Source of the DNA: Sphingobacteriales bacterium 44-61
GTDB taxonomy: Bacteria; Bacteroidota; Bacteroidia; Chitinophagales; Chitinophagaceae
Length of the DNA: 54,494 nt
Direction: 5' to 3'
Assembly (NCBI GenBank): GCA_001898405.1
Contig: MKTW01000018.1
Coordinates: 214,432 to 268,925 of the forward strand
The translations under genes were made by a program, and so were the position numbers. The notes below the pieces were generated by a model that ran no database searches, was not told the origin of the DNA, and saw nothing but the letters and a program-made list of their open reading frames with translations. Numbering within the stretch: the first letter of the stretch is position 1; each line of letters opens with the position of its first letter. Positions 43,646 to 51,191 of this stretch are shown here, one piece after another.

Positions 43646-45151
43646 ATGAAATACGCATTTTTAACCTTATCCACCTTTTTCTTTATCCTGGCAGGTGCTC
43701 AGAATGTTGAGCAGCGCGATTTTATCAAAGTGCAGCAAACATTTAAAGTAAGCCTGGCCGAACTTACCACTTACGGGTACGGGACTTCCAGTGCTGGAGC
43801 CAATTCTAGCAGACAGCCCATTGCCAGTGAAAAAGACGCCGAAATATTTTTGGACAAACTGGTTTCCAACAGGCGAAAAGATTTCAATGTAGATGTTGCC
43901 AAACACCTGGAGAATTCATTAACGAAATACGCCAATGGCTCAGCCATTCTCTTCTTTCAGCAGCCTTTTGATACTAAAAAACTTTTCGGTGGCCCTGCGG
44001 CAAAAAAGATAAACGATGAGTATAAAAAAATCTGTGAAGAAGCGAAAGTTCTGAAAAACTCGCTGACAGAAATACAGAAAAAGATCAAGGAGAACATCCA
44101 GGGCGGCACCACAAGGAGCGCGATCGTCAGCACACAACTCAGCCCGTCTTTTGTATCGGAGCTTAATCAACTTAGAAATCTTGAAGCATCCTATCTGTCG
44201 CAGATCAAGGAGCTTGAAACAAAAATGGACCAGCTCAAAGCAAAATTTGACGAAGCGAGGGATCAGATCGTTCAGGAAGAAAAAATAGAATCCTTTGTTT
44301 TAAATAAAGAAAAACGGATGGATTCAGACGTGGAATTCTCTAATTACCTGCTTGAAAAGGATGATATACTGTTGGTATTGCTTGGTGGCGAGAATGGGCT
44401 GGCCAAATCGAAAATAAAACTGGAACATCTTCCGACCTCCTTTGAAATTGCTTTAAACGATTTAAAAGACCTGGCAGTTGCTACCGGTGTAAAGCTCCCG
44501 GTATATGCAGATGATAACAACTGTAAAATCCCCAATCCTGAAGATTCTGTGGCTATCAGTTTCATATACCTTAAGAAAAACAAGATCAGATTTCCAAGCC
44601 TGATCACTTTGTCGAACGAGAAATTAAAGTCAGATCTCAAGTTCGATATCCACGAAAAAACCTACCTGGGAATAAAAGTAGGCGTAAGCGTGCTGGCTAA
44701 TGTAGACCGCAAGCAATTTTTACTGGAGAATGATGAGCTCACTATAAAACTGGATTCTGTTCAAAAACAGGAATGGAAAGCAAATCTTATGGCCTTCTTT
44801 GAGATCTACCCGTTCGGCCGTGATGTTGACCGCATCTCTTCTATCTTCAAACATGAAAAAAGTGTTCCTTTCACGCAAAGGATCGGCATTGCTGCCGGCA
44901 TCCGGATCTCCAATGATCCTCTCCAAACCTTTTTTACAGGATTCTCTATAGCCTTAACAAAGGAATTCAGCGTTACGTTTGGAACGGCCTTCAACAAAGT
45001 GCCGGAAGATGTGACCGCATTGCCTGTTGGAGAGAATGCCACACTGGATTATTTAAAGAAGAATGCGGCTGAAGAGCGGAAAATGAATTTCTATTTTGGC
45101 CTCGCCATATCGCCGGGAGGAATGATGAAGTTGTTGGGGTTAAAAAAGTAA
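43646..45151 (+). CDS. Exported coiled-coil protein paired with astacin protease
   Basis: A 501-residue protein with a signal peptide (1-18, cut near LAGAQ) that I do not recognise. Visible features: an N-terminal region with FNVDVAKHLENSL, a long coiled coil (about 120-235; DEYKKICEEAKVLKNSLTEI and SYLSQIKELETKMDQL), a central mixed region, and a C-terminal part (about 390-501) rich in alternating hydrophobic/polar stretches (IGIAAGIRISNDPLQTFFTGFSIAL, NFYFGLAISPGG) that resembles outer-membrane beta-strands. It starts 5 bases after the astacin gene, so it is likely a partner, substrate or surface anchor of that protease. Function unknown. Confidence 0.72.
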   Translation: MKYAFLTLSTFFFILAGAQNVEQRDFIKVQQTFKVSLAELTTYGYGTSSAGANSSRQPIASEKDAEIFLDKLVSNRRKDFNVDVAKHLENSLTKYANGSAILFFQQPFDTKKLFGGPAAKKINDEYKKICEEAKVLKNSLTEIQKKIKENIQGGTTRSAIVSTQLSPSFVSELNQLRNLEASYLSQIKELETKMDQLKAKFDEARDQIVQEEKIESFVLNKEKRMDSDVEFSNYLLEKDDILLVLLGGENGLAKSKIKLEHLPTSFEIALNDLKDLAVATGVKLPVYADDNNCKIPNPEDSVAISFIYLKKNKIRFPSLITLSNEKLKSDLKFDIHEKTYLGIKVGVSVLANVDRKQFLLENDELTIKLDSVQKQEWKANLMAFFEIYPFGRDVDRISSIFKHEKSVPFTQRIGIAAGIRISNDPLQTFFTGFSIALTKEFSVTFGTAFNKVPEDVTALPVGENATLDYLKKNAAEERKMNFYFGLAISPGGMMKLLGLKK

Positions 45152-45283
45152 GAGATTGCAGGGATGATAACTGCCGAAGAATCTTCATGTTGATTTTTAC
45201 ACCATTCAATCATCCAAAAGGGTCATTCACTCAATTTAATGATACCCGGCCATACGTCTTTAGGTAGTTTTGCTGAAAATAAT

Positions 45284-45325
45284 AAGTAAACCCCCGCTGG
45301 CGAAAAAAGCCACAGGGGTTTACTT
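45284..45325 (+). terminator. Terminator after astacin operon
   Basis: AAGTAAACCCC at 45284-45294 pairs with GGGGTTTACTT at 45315-45325, with an inner stem TGGC/GCCA (45298-45301, 45309-45312). TTT follows. The T-rich exit (TACTTTTAG) also resembles a Bacteroidota -7 box for the next gene, so the same stretch may end one transcript and begin another. Confidence 0.7.
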
Positions 45326-45347
45326 TTAGCACCCAAAAACTTATCCC

Positions 45348-46232
45348 ATGAATTCATTGCACCGGCAATTGTTCAGGCAGGGGAAACCCATTCCTGTAGC
45401 CGATACTGTTACCAACAAATTACCCGGGGAACGATGGAAAACTGTTCCGGGCTTCGAGGGTTTATATGAACTGTCTGATCATGGAAGATTACGCTCCCTG
45501 AGCCGCTGGGTTTATAGTGAGAACAGACCTGACGCCTACCGGCCAGGAAGGATCATCCAGTTGAAATATTCTTCCTACTCCAAACATAGCAAAAAGTCCG
45601 GCCTCGATATCCAGATGAAATTGCATAAAGATGGCCATCGTTATATGCTATCCGTCGCCCGGTATGTATATTATCTGTTTGTAGCACCATTTGATCTGAA
45701 TGATCACCGGTTGATCGTACGGCGGAAAGACGGTGATAAACTTAATTGCCACTACAGGAACCTGCGGCTTGATACATTGAGTGATGTGATCAAAGAGGGT
45801 TTCGCTGCAAAAACAAGAAGGTCTGTTTTCCAGGACCAGGCAAAAACTGTTCATCAATACACACTGGACGGAAAATTTATTAAATCCTACTCTTCTGCTG
45901 TTGAAGCCGGCAAAAAACTGGGTATCCCTTCCCTTTATATCAATGATGCGGCGCGAACCAAGGTAAGACCAGCCGCTAAATTTTACTGGCGATATGGCAA
46001 ACCCCGGACACGCATACAGGTAACTGCTTTTAAAGAAAGACTGGCACATACGCTACGTGTGCAAAAAAGAAAAGTAGAGCAGCTTACACTAAAAGGAAAA
46101 CTGCTCAGGACTTTTGACAGTGTAATGCAGGCGGCCCGCTCCGTGAACTCACTCTCTGGTTCAAATATTTCTTTTGTATGCCAGGGAAGACTGAAATCAT
46201 CCAAAGGATATAAGTGGAGATACGCTAAATAA
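45348..46232 (+). CDS. NUMOD4/NUMOD1 protein with degenerate HNH region
   Basis: A 294-residue DNA-binding-type protein. A NUMOD4 motif (GERWKTVPGFEGLYELSDHGRLRSL, about 27-52) is followed by an HNH-like region (ARYVYYLFVAPFDLNDHRLIVRRKDGDKLNCHYRNLRL, about 103-141) and two NUMOD1-type modules (VHQYTLDGKFIKSYSSAVEAG, near 168, and VEQLTLKGKLLRTFDSVMQAA, near 245). In active HNH enzymes of this type the DGDK block is preceded by a His (NHIDGDK-like); here it is Arg-Arg-Lys, and the upstream His is also absent, so the nuclease may be dead. It is free-standing, not within an intron. Such genes occur singly across Bacteroidota chromosomes. Confidence 0.85.
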   Translation: MNSLHRQLFRQGKPIPVADTVTNKLPGERWKTVPGFEGLYELSDHGRLRSLSRWVYSENRPDAYRPGRIIQLKYSSYSKHSKKSGLDIQMKLHKDGHRYMLSVARYVYYLFVAPFDLNDHRLIVRRKDGDKLNCHYRNLRLDTLSDVIKEGFAAKTRRSVFQDQAKTVHQYTLDGKFIKSYSSAVEAGKKLGIPSLYINDAARTKVRPAAKFYWRYGKPRTRIQVTAFKERLAHTLRVQKRKVEQLTLKGKLLRTFDSVMQAARSVNSLSGSNISFVCQGRLKSSKGYKWRYAK

Positions 46233-46233
46233 A

Positions 46234-46261
46234 ACAGGAGAAGCAACATTGCCTCCCCTGT
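46234..46261. terminator. Weak convergent hairpin
   Basis: ACAGG at 46234-46238 pairs with CCTGT at 46257-46261, with further GA/TC and GC/GC pairs broken by two mismatches, followed by AATCATTTT. It lies between the convergent NUMOD and esterase genes and may terminate one or both. Confidence 0.4.
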
Positions 46262-46282
46262 AATCATTTTCGGTTAAGATAC

Positions 46283-47068
46283 TTATTTCTTTAGTCGCTG
46301 TGCAAACAGCCAGCTCAACAGGTCCGGTTCCCGGAAAGCCGGGTCCCAGCTATTGTGATTGGCCTCAGGATACACTGTGTATCTTACTACAGCGCCTGCT
46401 TTTTTCAGGGCAGCCTGCATTTTATCGGAAAACGCTGGCCGCACTACATCATCTTTTGCTCCATGAAATATCCACCAGCTTGTTTTCTTTATCGCCATTG
46501 CTGACGCAGGGCTTGCCCCTCCGCAAATAGGTATCGCAGCAGCAAAAACACCGGGTTTCCTTCTTACGATCTCAAACGTGCCCATGCCTCCCATGCTCAG
46601 GCCCATTACATACACCTGGTCTTTCTTTATTTTATAACGGGCCTGCAAGTTATCGGTAAGCGATAAAAGCAGTTTCATCGATAATGATGCTTCGCCATCG
46701 GGTACAAAGTAAAATTCACGCCGGCCCCTTACATCGGCAATAGTTTGCACATTGCTCCAGTAGCTATTGGCCGCACATTGCGGGAACACCACAATTGCAG
46801 GATATTTTTTGCGGATACTATCACGCAGAAATAAGAAGCTCCCATTGTTAAGCTGTTTTTCATTGTCTGATCCGCTTTCTCCACGGCCATGCAGGAATAG
46901 TACCAAAGGGTAGGCTTTCGCCGTATCATAGTTCTCCGGAAGAAGAATACGGTAAGGCAAAGTATCCCCATTTTGTACAAACCGGAATTTTTCAAATAAA
47001 GACCGGTCCTGGGCCTGGGCTATGCTGATCGATCCAAGGCAAATAAACAGCAGTAATCTTTTTATCAT
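46283..47068 (-). CDS. Secreted alpha/beta-hydrolase, probable carbohydrate esterase
   Basis: A 261-residue exported esterase with a signal peptide (1-19, SIAQAQ). It has an alpha/beta-hydrolase fold with nucleophile Ser in GLSMGGMG, catalytic Asp in GAKDDVVRPAF and His in EANHNSWDPAF. The oxyanion block LFLHGRGESGSDN precedes it. This matches the prolyl-oligopeptidase/feruloyl-esterase (LpqC) type that removes acyl groups from polysaccharides. It starts 46 bases after the GH144 gene, so it is probably the last gene of the second glycan locus. Confidence 0.86.
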   Translation of the reverse strand: MIKRLLLFICLGSISIAQAQDRSLFEKFRFVQNGDTLPYRILLPENYDTAKAYPLVLFLHGRGESGSDNEKQLNNGSFLFLRDSIRKKYPAIVVFPQCAANSYWSNVQTIADVRGRREFYFVPDGEASLSMKLLLSLTDNLQARYKIKKDQVYVMGLSMGGMGTFEIVRRKPGVFAAAIPICGGASPASAMAIKKTSWWIFHGAKDDVVRPAFSDKMQAALKKAGAVVRYTVYPEANHNSWDPAFREPDLLSWLFAQRLKK

Positions 47069-47114
47069 ACAGTAAAAATAAGAAGGTGTTATTTATTCAA
47101 CTACATCTTTATGG

Positions 47115-48473
47115 TTATTTGAGATGCGGACTTTGAAAACCCAGCTTTTTCAGTCCCAGCTTTACTTCCGGACAGCTCATGAACAGGTTCCATAACAATC
47201 CCGATCTGTAATTTTCCATCATTACTACGATCGGGCCCTGGTCAATTGCCAGGTAGCGGGCCGGAAACCAGTTATCCGTTTCGCTGAACGCATCATAAAA
47301 CCCATACGGCCCCCAAAGTTTATCTTTCATATCACTATACCAATGCTTCATTGCCGCCATCGATTGTGCAGGCGTATAGGGAAAGGAAGCGAGCGCTGCT
47401 GTTGGGGCAATCACGCCTAAATCCCTTTGTTCTGCTGGTGCATGCCCTGAATAACCTTTTACTGAATAGCTGGAAGTAAGTCCCCAGCTATCAGGGCCAT
47501 ATCCTTTAAAGCCCTTTATGTTGTTCACACACCATTGATAATTGATCAGTGCCTGATGCTGGTTTTCCATCCAGTAATCAGCGTACTGATCTTTCAGCCC
47601 GCGGGGGTCCAATCCCAGGTAAGAATAATGCGCCCAGAATAAGGGGCCGCCATTTTTCGATCCATGATGACGCAACTGCATTTTATATCCCAGCGCTTCG
47701 CGTGGTTCTTTTATTTTTCCGCTATCGGCCCAACCCTGGTGATATACTTCTGCAGGCACACCATGTGTAGGAGAAGATGCAGCCAGTACATACATTACAA
47801 GGCATTCATTGTAGCCACGCACAGCAAAATTCATTTGCCAGTCAAAATTGGGACTCCAGTGCCAATACAGTACATTCTTGCCATTGCGATACCAGTCAAA
47901 CTCAACCTCCCTCCATAATTTATCAGCCCGTGCAGCCAGTTTCTTTTCTGCGGGTGAGCCATTTTTATAATACTGGCGCACACAAAGCAGGCCTTGCAGC
48001 ATAAAAGAAGTTTCAACCAGGTCGCCGCCATCATCTTTGCGGCTGAATGGTTTTACCTTTCCGGTTTCACCATGCCACCAATGCGGCCAGGCGCCGTGAA
48101 AGCGATCGGCCGTTTCAAGAAAGCCGACAATTTTTTCCAACCGCTCCAAACCTTGCTGGCGTGTAATAAAATTCCTTTCCATACCCACCAGGATTGCCAT
48201 TACACCAAAACCGCCGCCACCACTGGTGACAGTGCCGGCGTCTTTTTGCGGATAAATATTGTCCGTATGAATGCGCTCGCGGGCAAGACCACTGTTTGGT
48301 TCTGCACCATCCCAGAAGTACCGGAAAGTTTGTTGCTGAACGATACGGAATAAAGCAGTATCGGAAGGAGGAATGGCTGTCGCACCCTGTATTGTCTTTT
48401 TTGAAGAAGAACAGGCAATAAGAATGGATAGAGCAAGGATGGATATGGAAGTAAGGATATATTTTGTTTTCAT
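47115..48473 (-). CDS. GH144-family glucanase (beta-1,2-glucanase type)
   Basis: A 452-residue lipoprotein (lipobox ILIAC, Cys21). The (alpha/alpha)6-barrel pattern of glucoamylase-like GH144 proteins is clear: TFRYFWDGAEPNSGLARER, TSGGGGFGVMAILVGMER, GAWPHWWHGETGKVKPF, DDGGDLVETSFMLQGLL, WHWSPNFDWQMNF, SAGGHAPAEQRDLG-like (GYSGHAPAEQRDLGVIAPTAAL) and DAFSETDNWFPARYLAIDQGPIVVMMENYRSGLLW. The founding member, from Chitinophaga, cuts beta-1,2-glucan to sophorose-type oligosaccharides, so that is the likely substrate. The frame runs to 48542, but the ATG at 48473 gives the lipoprotein signal. A strong terminator separates it from the upstream genes of the locus. Confidence 0.9.
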   Translation of the reverse strand: MKTKYILTSISILALSILIACSSSKKTIQGATAIPPSDTALFRIVQQQTFRYFWDGAEPNSGLARERIHTDNIYPQKDAGTVTSGGGGFGVMAILVGMERNFITRQQGLERLEKIVGFLETADRFHGAWPHWWHGETGKVKPFSRKDDGGDLVETSFMLQGLLCVRQYYKNGSPAEKKLAARADKLWREVEFDWYRNGKNVLYWHWSPNFDWQMNFAVRGYNECLVMYVLAASSPTHGVPAEVYHQGWADSGKIKEPREALGYKMQLRHHGSKNGGPLFWAHYSYLGLDPRGLKDQYADYWMENQHQALINYQWCVNNIKGFKGYGPDSWGLTSSYSVKGYSGHAPAEQRDLGVIAPTAALASFPYTPAQSMAAMKHWYSDMKDKLWGPYGFYDAFSETDNWFPARYLAIDQGPIVVMMENYRSGLLWNLFMSCPEVKLGLKKLGFQSPHLK

Positions 48474-48514
48474 GTTAATTGAATTGTATTGGGAATACTT
48501 CTTCAGGATCATCG

Positions 48515-48556
48515 AAATAAAAAAGCACACAGACACCAGCAAGTATCTGTGTGCTT
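48515..48556 (-). terminator. Strong terminator inside the GH144 locus
   Basis: On the minus strand AAGCACACAGA (48556-48546) and TCTGTGTGCTT (48533-48523) form a perfect 11-pair stem with a 12-base loop, followed by TTTTTTATTT (48524-48515). It lies between the LamG-like gene and the GH144 gene. Since no separate promoter is visible in the 41 bases before the GH144 ATG, expression of the last two genes should depend on read-through. Confidence 0.82.
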
Positions 48557-48570
48557 TATTTCTGTGGATC

Positions 48571-49503
48571 TTATTTATTGGCCTTACCTAAGTTGAACAA
48601 TGCTTTAATATACGCATCCGGCAAAGCGATATTATAAACGCGCAGTTCATCAATGCTGCCGGTCATGGCTGCAATACTTGCATCAGCACTTACGGATTTA
48701 CCAGGGATCACATTGTAGTTGCCTCCAATGATCACTTCATTAGGTTCGTAGGATTTGTACAGGTTATTACCTGTTCCCCTGCTGGCATAAGCGCCTGCTT
48801 TCATACCGTCTGCCCAAATATCAAACACACCATTTGATCCATTGTAATTGATCACAAGGTGGACCCATTTATCTGCGCCAATAGTTGGCGTTACGTAAGG
48901 AAAGTAGTTGGGCATGCCTGGGCTATCCCTTAGCGTATTGATATTATCCTGCGTGCCGCCACCTACCGTTGTAAACGTTGGCTGTATTTTCAGATCGGTA
49001 GTATTGGTTGCCGGGAATGATTGTGTATTCAAATGAAAATTGATATTGCCGGTGAAAATGCCGGGGCGTGCCAGTTGGAACAACATTGTTCTTTTAGAAC
49101 CATTGTTCAGGATCTGTACCCAGGCACTGATCGCAAAACTTTTGAACACATCTGTTTTAAAGGCCGGGAATCCGGTAGCAAAGTACAGGTACCCATCGGT
49201 GAGTTTCAGCGCCTGACCTCTTACTCCATTTTGAATGAATGCATCATTCGAAGTGGAAGTTGGGGCTGTGCCTGTTTTTGTTTCATTATTGGTATTGTCG
49301 AATGACCAGTAGGCCACCAGCTTATCAGGGAATATCTCATCGGAGCTGGTGAAGCCATCGATCTTGCCTTCGTAATTGCGGGGATCAACACCCGGCAGGT
49401 TATTGGGGTTGCCGTCCTTCTTACAGGAGAACAGTCCCGCCATAGTGACTGCTGCACCTATATACAGCAGGTAATTTTTATAATATCGGTTCATTGTATT
49501 CAT
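48571..49503 (-). CDS. LamG-like surface lipoprotein of the second glycan locus
   Basis: A 310-residue lipoprotein (lipobox AGLFSC, Cys27) with a short disordered N-terminus and one LamG/concanavalin-like jelly-roll domain (about 60-300: LVAYWSFDNTNNETKTG, NGVRGQALKLTDGYLYF, FAISAWVQI, WVHLVINYNGSNGVFDIWADG, IDELRVYNIALPDAYIKALF). In such loci the gene after SusD usually encodes a surface glycan-binding protein, which fits. It starts 16 bases after SusD; an ATG at 49494 is an alternative start. Confidence 0.87.
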   Translation of the reverse strand: MNTMNRYYKNYLLYIGAAVTMAGLFSCKKDGNPNNLPGVDPRNYEGKIDGFTSSDEIFPDKLVAYWSFDNTNNETKTGTAPTSTSNDAFIQNGVRGQALKLTDGYLYFATGFPAFKTDVFKSFAISAWVQILNNGSKRTMLFQLARPGIFTGNINFHLNTQSFPATNTTDLKIQPTFTTVGGGTQDNINTLRDSPGMPNYFPYVTPTIGADKWVHLVINYNGSNGVFDIWADGMKAGAYASRGTGNNLYKSYEPNEVIIGGNYNVIPGKSVSADASIAAMTGSIDELRVYNIALPDAYIKALFNLGKANK

Positions 49504-49519
49504 TTTTCAGATAGAAGAA

Positions 49520-51067
49520 TTAATAACCAAAGTTCTGGGTCAGCACATGATTGCTCAGGTCAATCTGTGTTTGAGGTATCGGCAGCAATCCATCGCGGGC
49601 AGCGCTGAAATTGGATTTGCCTGCAGTCTGCATCACATCATCTGCAATACCCCAACGTACGATATCAAAGAAGCGGTCATGTTCCATTGCCAGTTCTATC
49701 CTTCTCTCATGGCGGATTGCATCGCGCAATTCGCCCTGGTCAGTAGTTGTTACGTCAGGAAGAATGGCCGCATTGCCCGCACGCGCCCTGAAACGAACGG
49801 AGTTCAATGCCACACGGGCCTGTTCTATATTATCAGCACCGTCCAGTTCATTGGAAGCTTCTGCGAACATCAGCACTACATCTGCATAACGGAGGATGCG
49901 CACATTCATCCAGTAACCAAACCGGTCACCAACGCTGGCACGGATGCCGGGATTGGTGTACACTTTCTGATTGTAGCGCGGATTAGGTAATCCAAGCGGT
50001 GTGGTTTCACCATACATGGTAATGCCTGGTGTGGTAGAAGTGCTGGTATAAAGGATCGTTCTTGCTTTCCGTGGGTCATTCGGCTCATATGCAGCTTCCA
50101 GTTGTACACTCGGTGTATTCCAACCCCAGCCCATATTCCACTCACCTGAACCCCTCACGCCCTGTATGCTCGCATATTGAATACCCTGTGCCGTTTTGTT
50201 ATTTGCATCTGCACGGCCCTGTGCTTCAAATATGGATTCCTTGCTGTTCTCCCCTTCTTCGCTGAAGATCTTTGCGTAAGGAGTAGACAGGTCATACTGC
50301 CCTGATGTCATTACCAAATTGGCTGCAGCCTTAGCCATTGCCCATTTCTGTTGGGTTAAATACACTTTAGCAAGCATACCATTGGCAGCACCACTGGTGG
50401 CCCGTCCAACAAATTTTGGGTCCCATTTTGCTGGCAGATTAGCTGCTGCAAAATTCAGATCACTTTCAATAAAGGAATATATCTCTGATGATGAGCTTTG
50501 AGGGATATTATTCTGTTGAGCGGGATCGAGGTAAAGCGTATCGATCTTTGGTACACGGCCAAACAAGCGCACCAGCATGAAATAAGCATAACCACGGATG
50601 AATTTCATTTCCGCCTGTGACTGGATCTTGATCTGATCTGAAGCCACGATATTGGCATTGGTACCGATCTGGTATAAGGTATTATTGCATTTGTTGATCA
50701 TGCCATAATAACCCGTCCACAAAGCATTGGCCCTTCCATTATTGGGAAGAACAGGGAAATTGTCCATTGTGATCACATCGGCCCCTCCATCTGAAGGTGT
50801 ACTTCCCTTGTCCGCATCATCACTGCGGATACTGGTAGCTACAATAAAGCCATCTGCATGCACATTGTAAGAACGCAGATCGGAATAAGCGCCGAGTATA
50901 TACTGGTCATAAGGACCAGAGCCGCCTGGATAAGGATAATTCTCCTCATCATAACCACCCTGGCGTTGGGCGTCGAGAAATTTTTTACAACCCGTAAACA
51001 TTATGATCATCGCAAAGGCTGCCAGTGACAGACTCAGCGTGCGGGATATTTTATTAAAAGGTTTCAT
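49520..51067 (-). CDS. susD: SusD/RagB outer-membrane glycan-binding lipoprotein (second locus)
   Basis: A 515-residue SusD-family lipoprotein, lipobox MIIMFTGC (Cys27). SusD marks include AEMKFIRGYAYFMLVRLFGRVP, LMFAEASNELDGADNIEQARVALNSVR and the closing IRHERRIELAMEHDRFFDIVRWG. It should bind the same glycan as the GH144 enzyme and dock on the SusC encoded upstream. The 124-base gap before it is AT-rich with no visible hairpin. Confidence 0.95.
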   Translation of the reverse strand: MKPFNKISRTLSLSLAAFAMIIMFTGCKKFLDAQRQGGYDEENYPYPGGSGPYDQYILGAYSDLRSYNVHADGFIVATSIRSDDADKGSTPSDGGADVITMDNFPVLPNNGRANALWTGYYGMINKCNNTLYQIGTNANIVASDQIKIQSQAEMKFIRGYAYFMLVRLFGRVPKIDTLYLDPAQQNNIPQSSSSEIYSFIESDLNFAAANLPAKWDPKFVGRATSGAANGMLAKVYLTQQKWAMAKAAANLVMTSGQYDLSTPYAKIFSEEGENSKESIFEAQGRADANNKTAQGIQYASIQGVRGSGEWNMGWGWNTPSVQLEAAYEPNDPRKARTILYTSTSTTPGITMYGETTPLGLPNPRYNQKVYTNPGIRASVGDRFGYWMNVRILRYADVVLMFAEASNELDGADNIEQARVALNSVRFRARAGNAAILPDVTTTDQGELRDAIRHERRIELAMEHDRFFDIVRWGIADDVMQTAGKSNFSAARDGLLPIPQTQIDLSNHVLTQNFGY

Positions 51068-51191
51068 CAGTATAATTTTTATTTTTTTATTGGCCTGATG
51101 GAACTTACCATGTTAAAGTTTTCATTGTTATGTGTACTCAATAAAAAAATTTACATGGACGTTTCATTGCTGCTTATTTAAAATGTCTTGA

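Noticed and set aside
42765-45151. Toxin and immunity protein pair
   Set aside because: The second protein has its own signal peptide, is much larger than immunity proteins and carries a coiled coil; nothing indicates neutralisation of the protease.
45348-46232. Active homing endonuclease or mobile intron
   Set aside because: No intron or split host gene surrounds it and the HNH His residues appear to be lost.
47115-48473. True glucoamylase (starch-degrading)
   Set aside because: The sequence blocks match GH144-type proteins rather than GH15; the locus lacks other starch genes.
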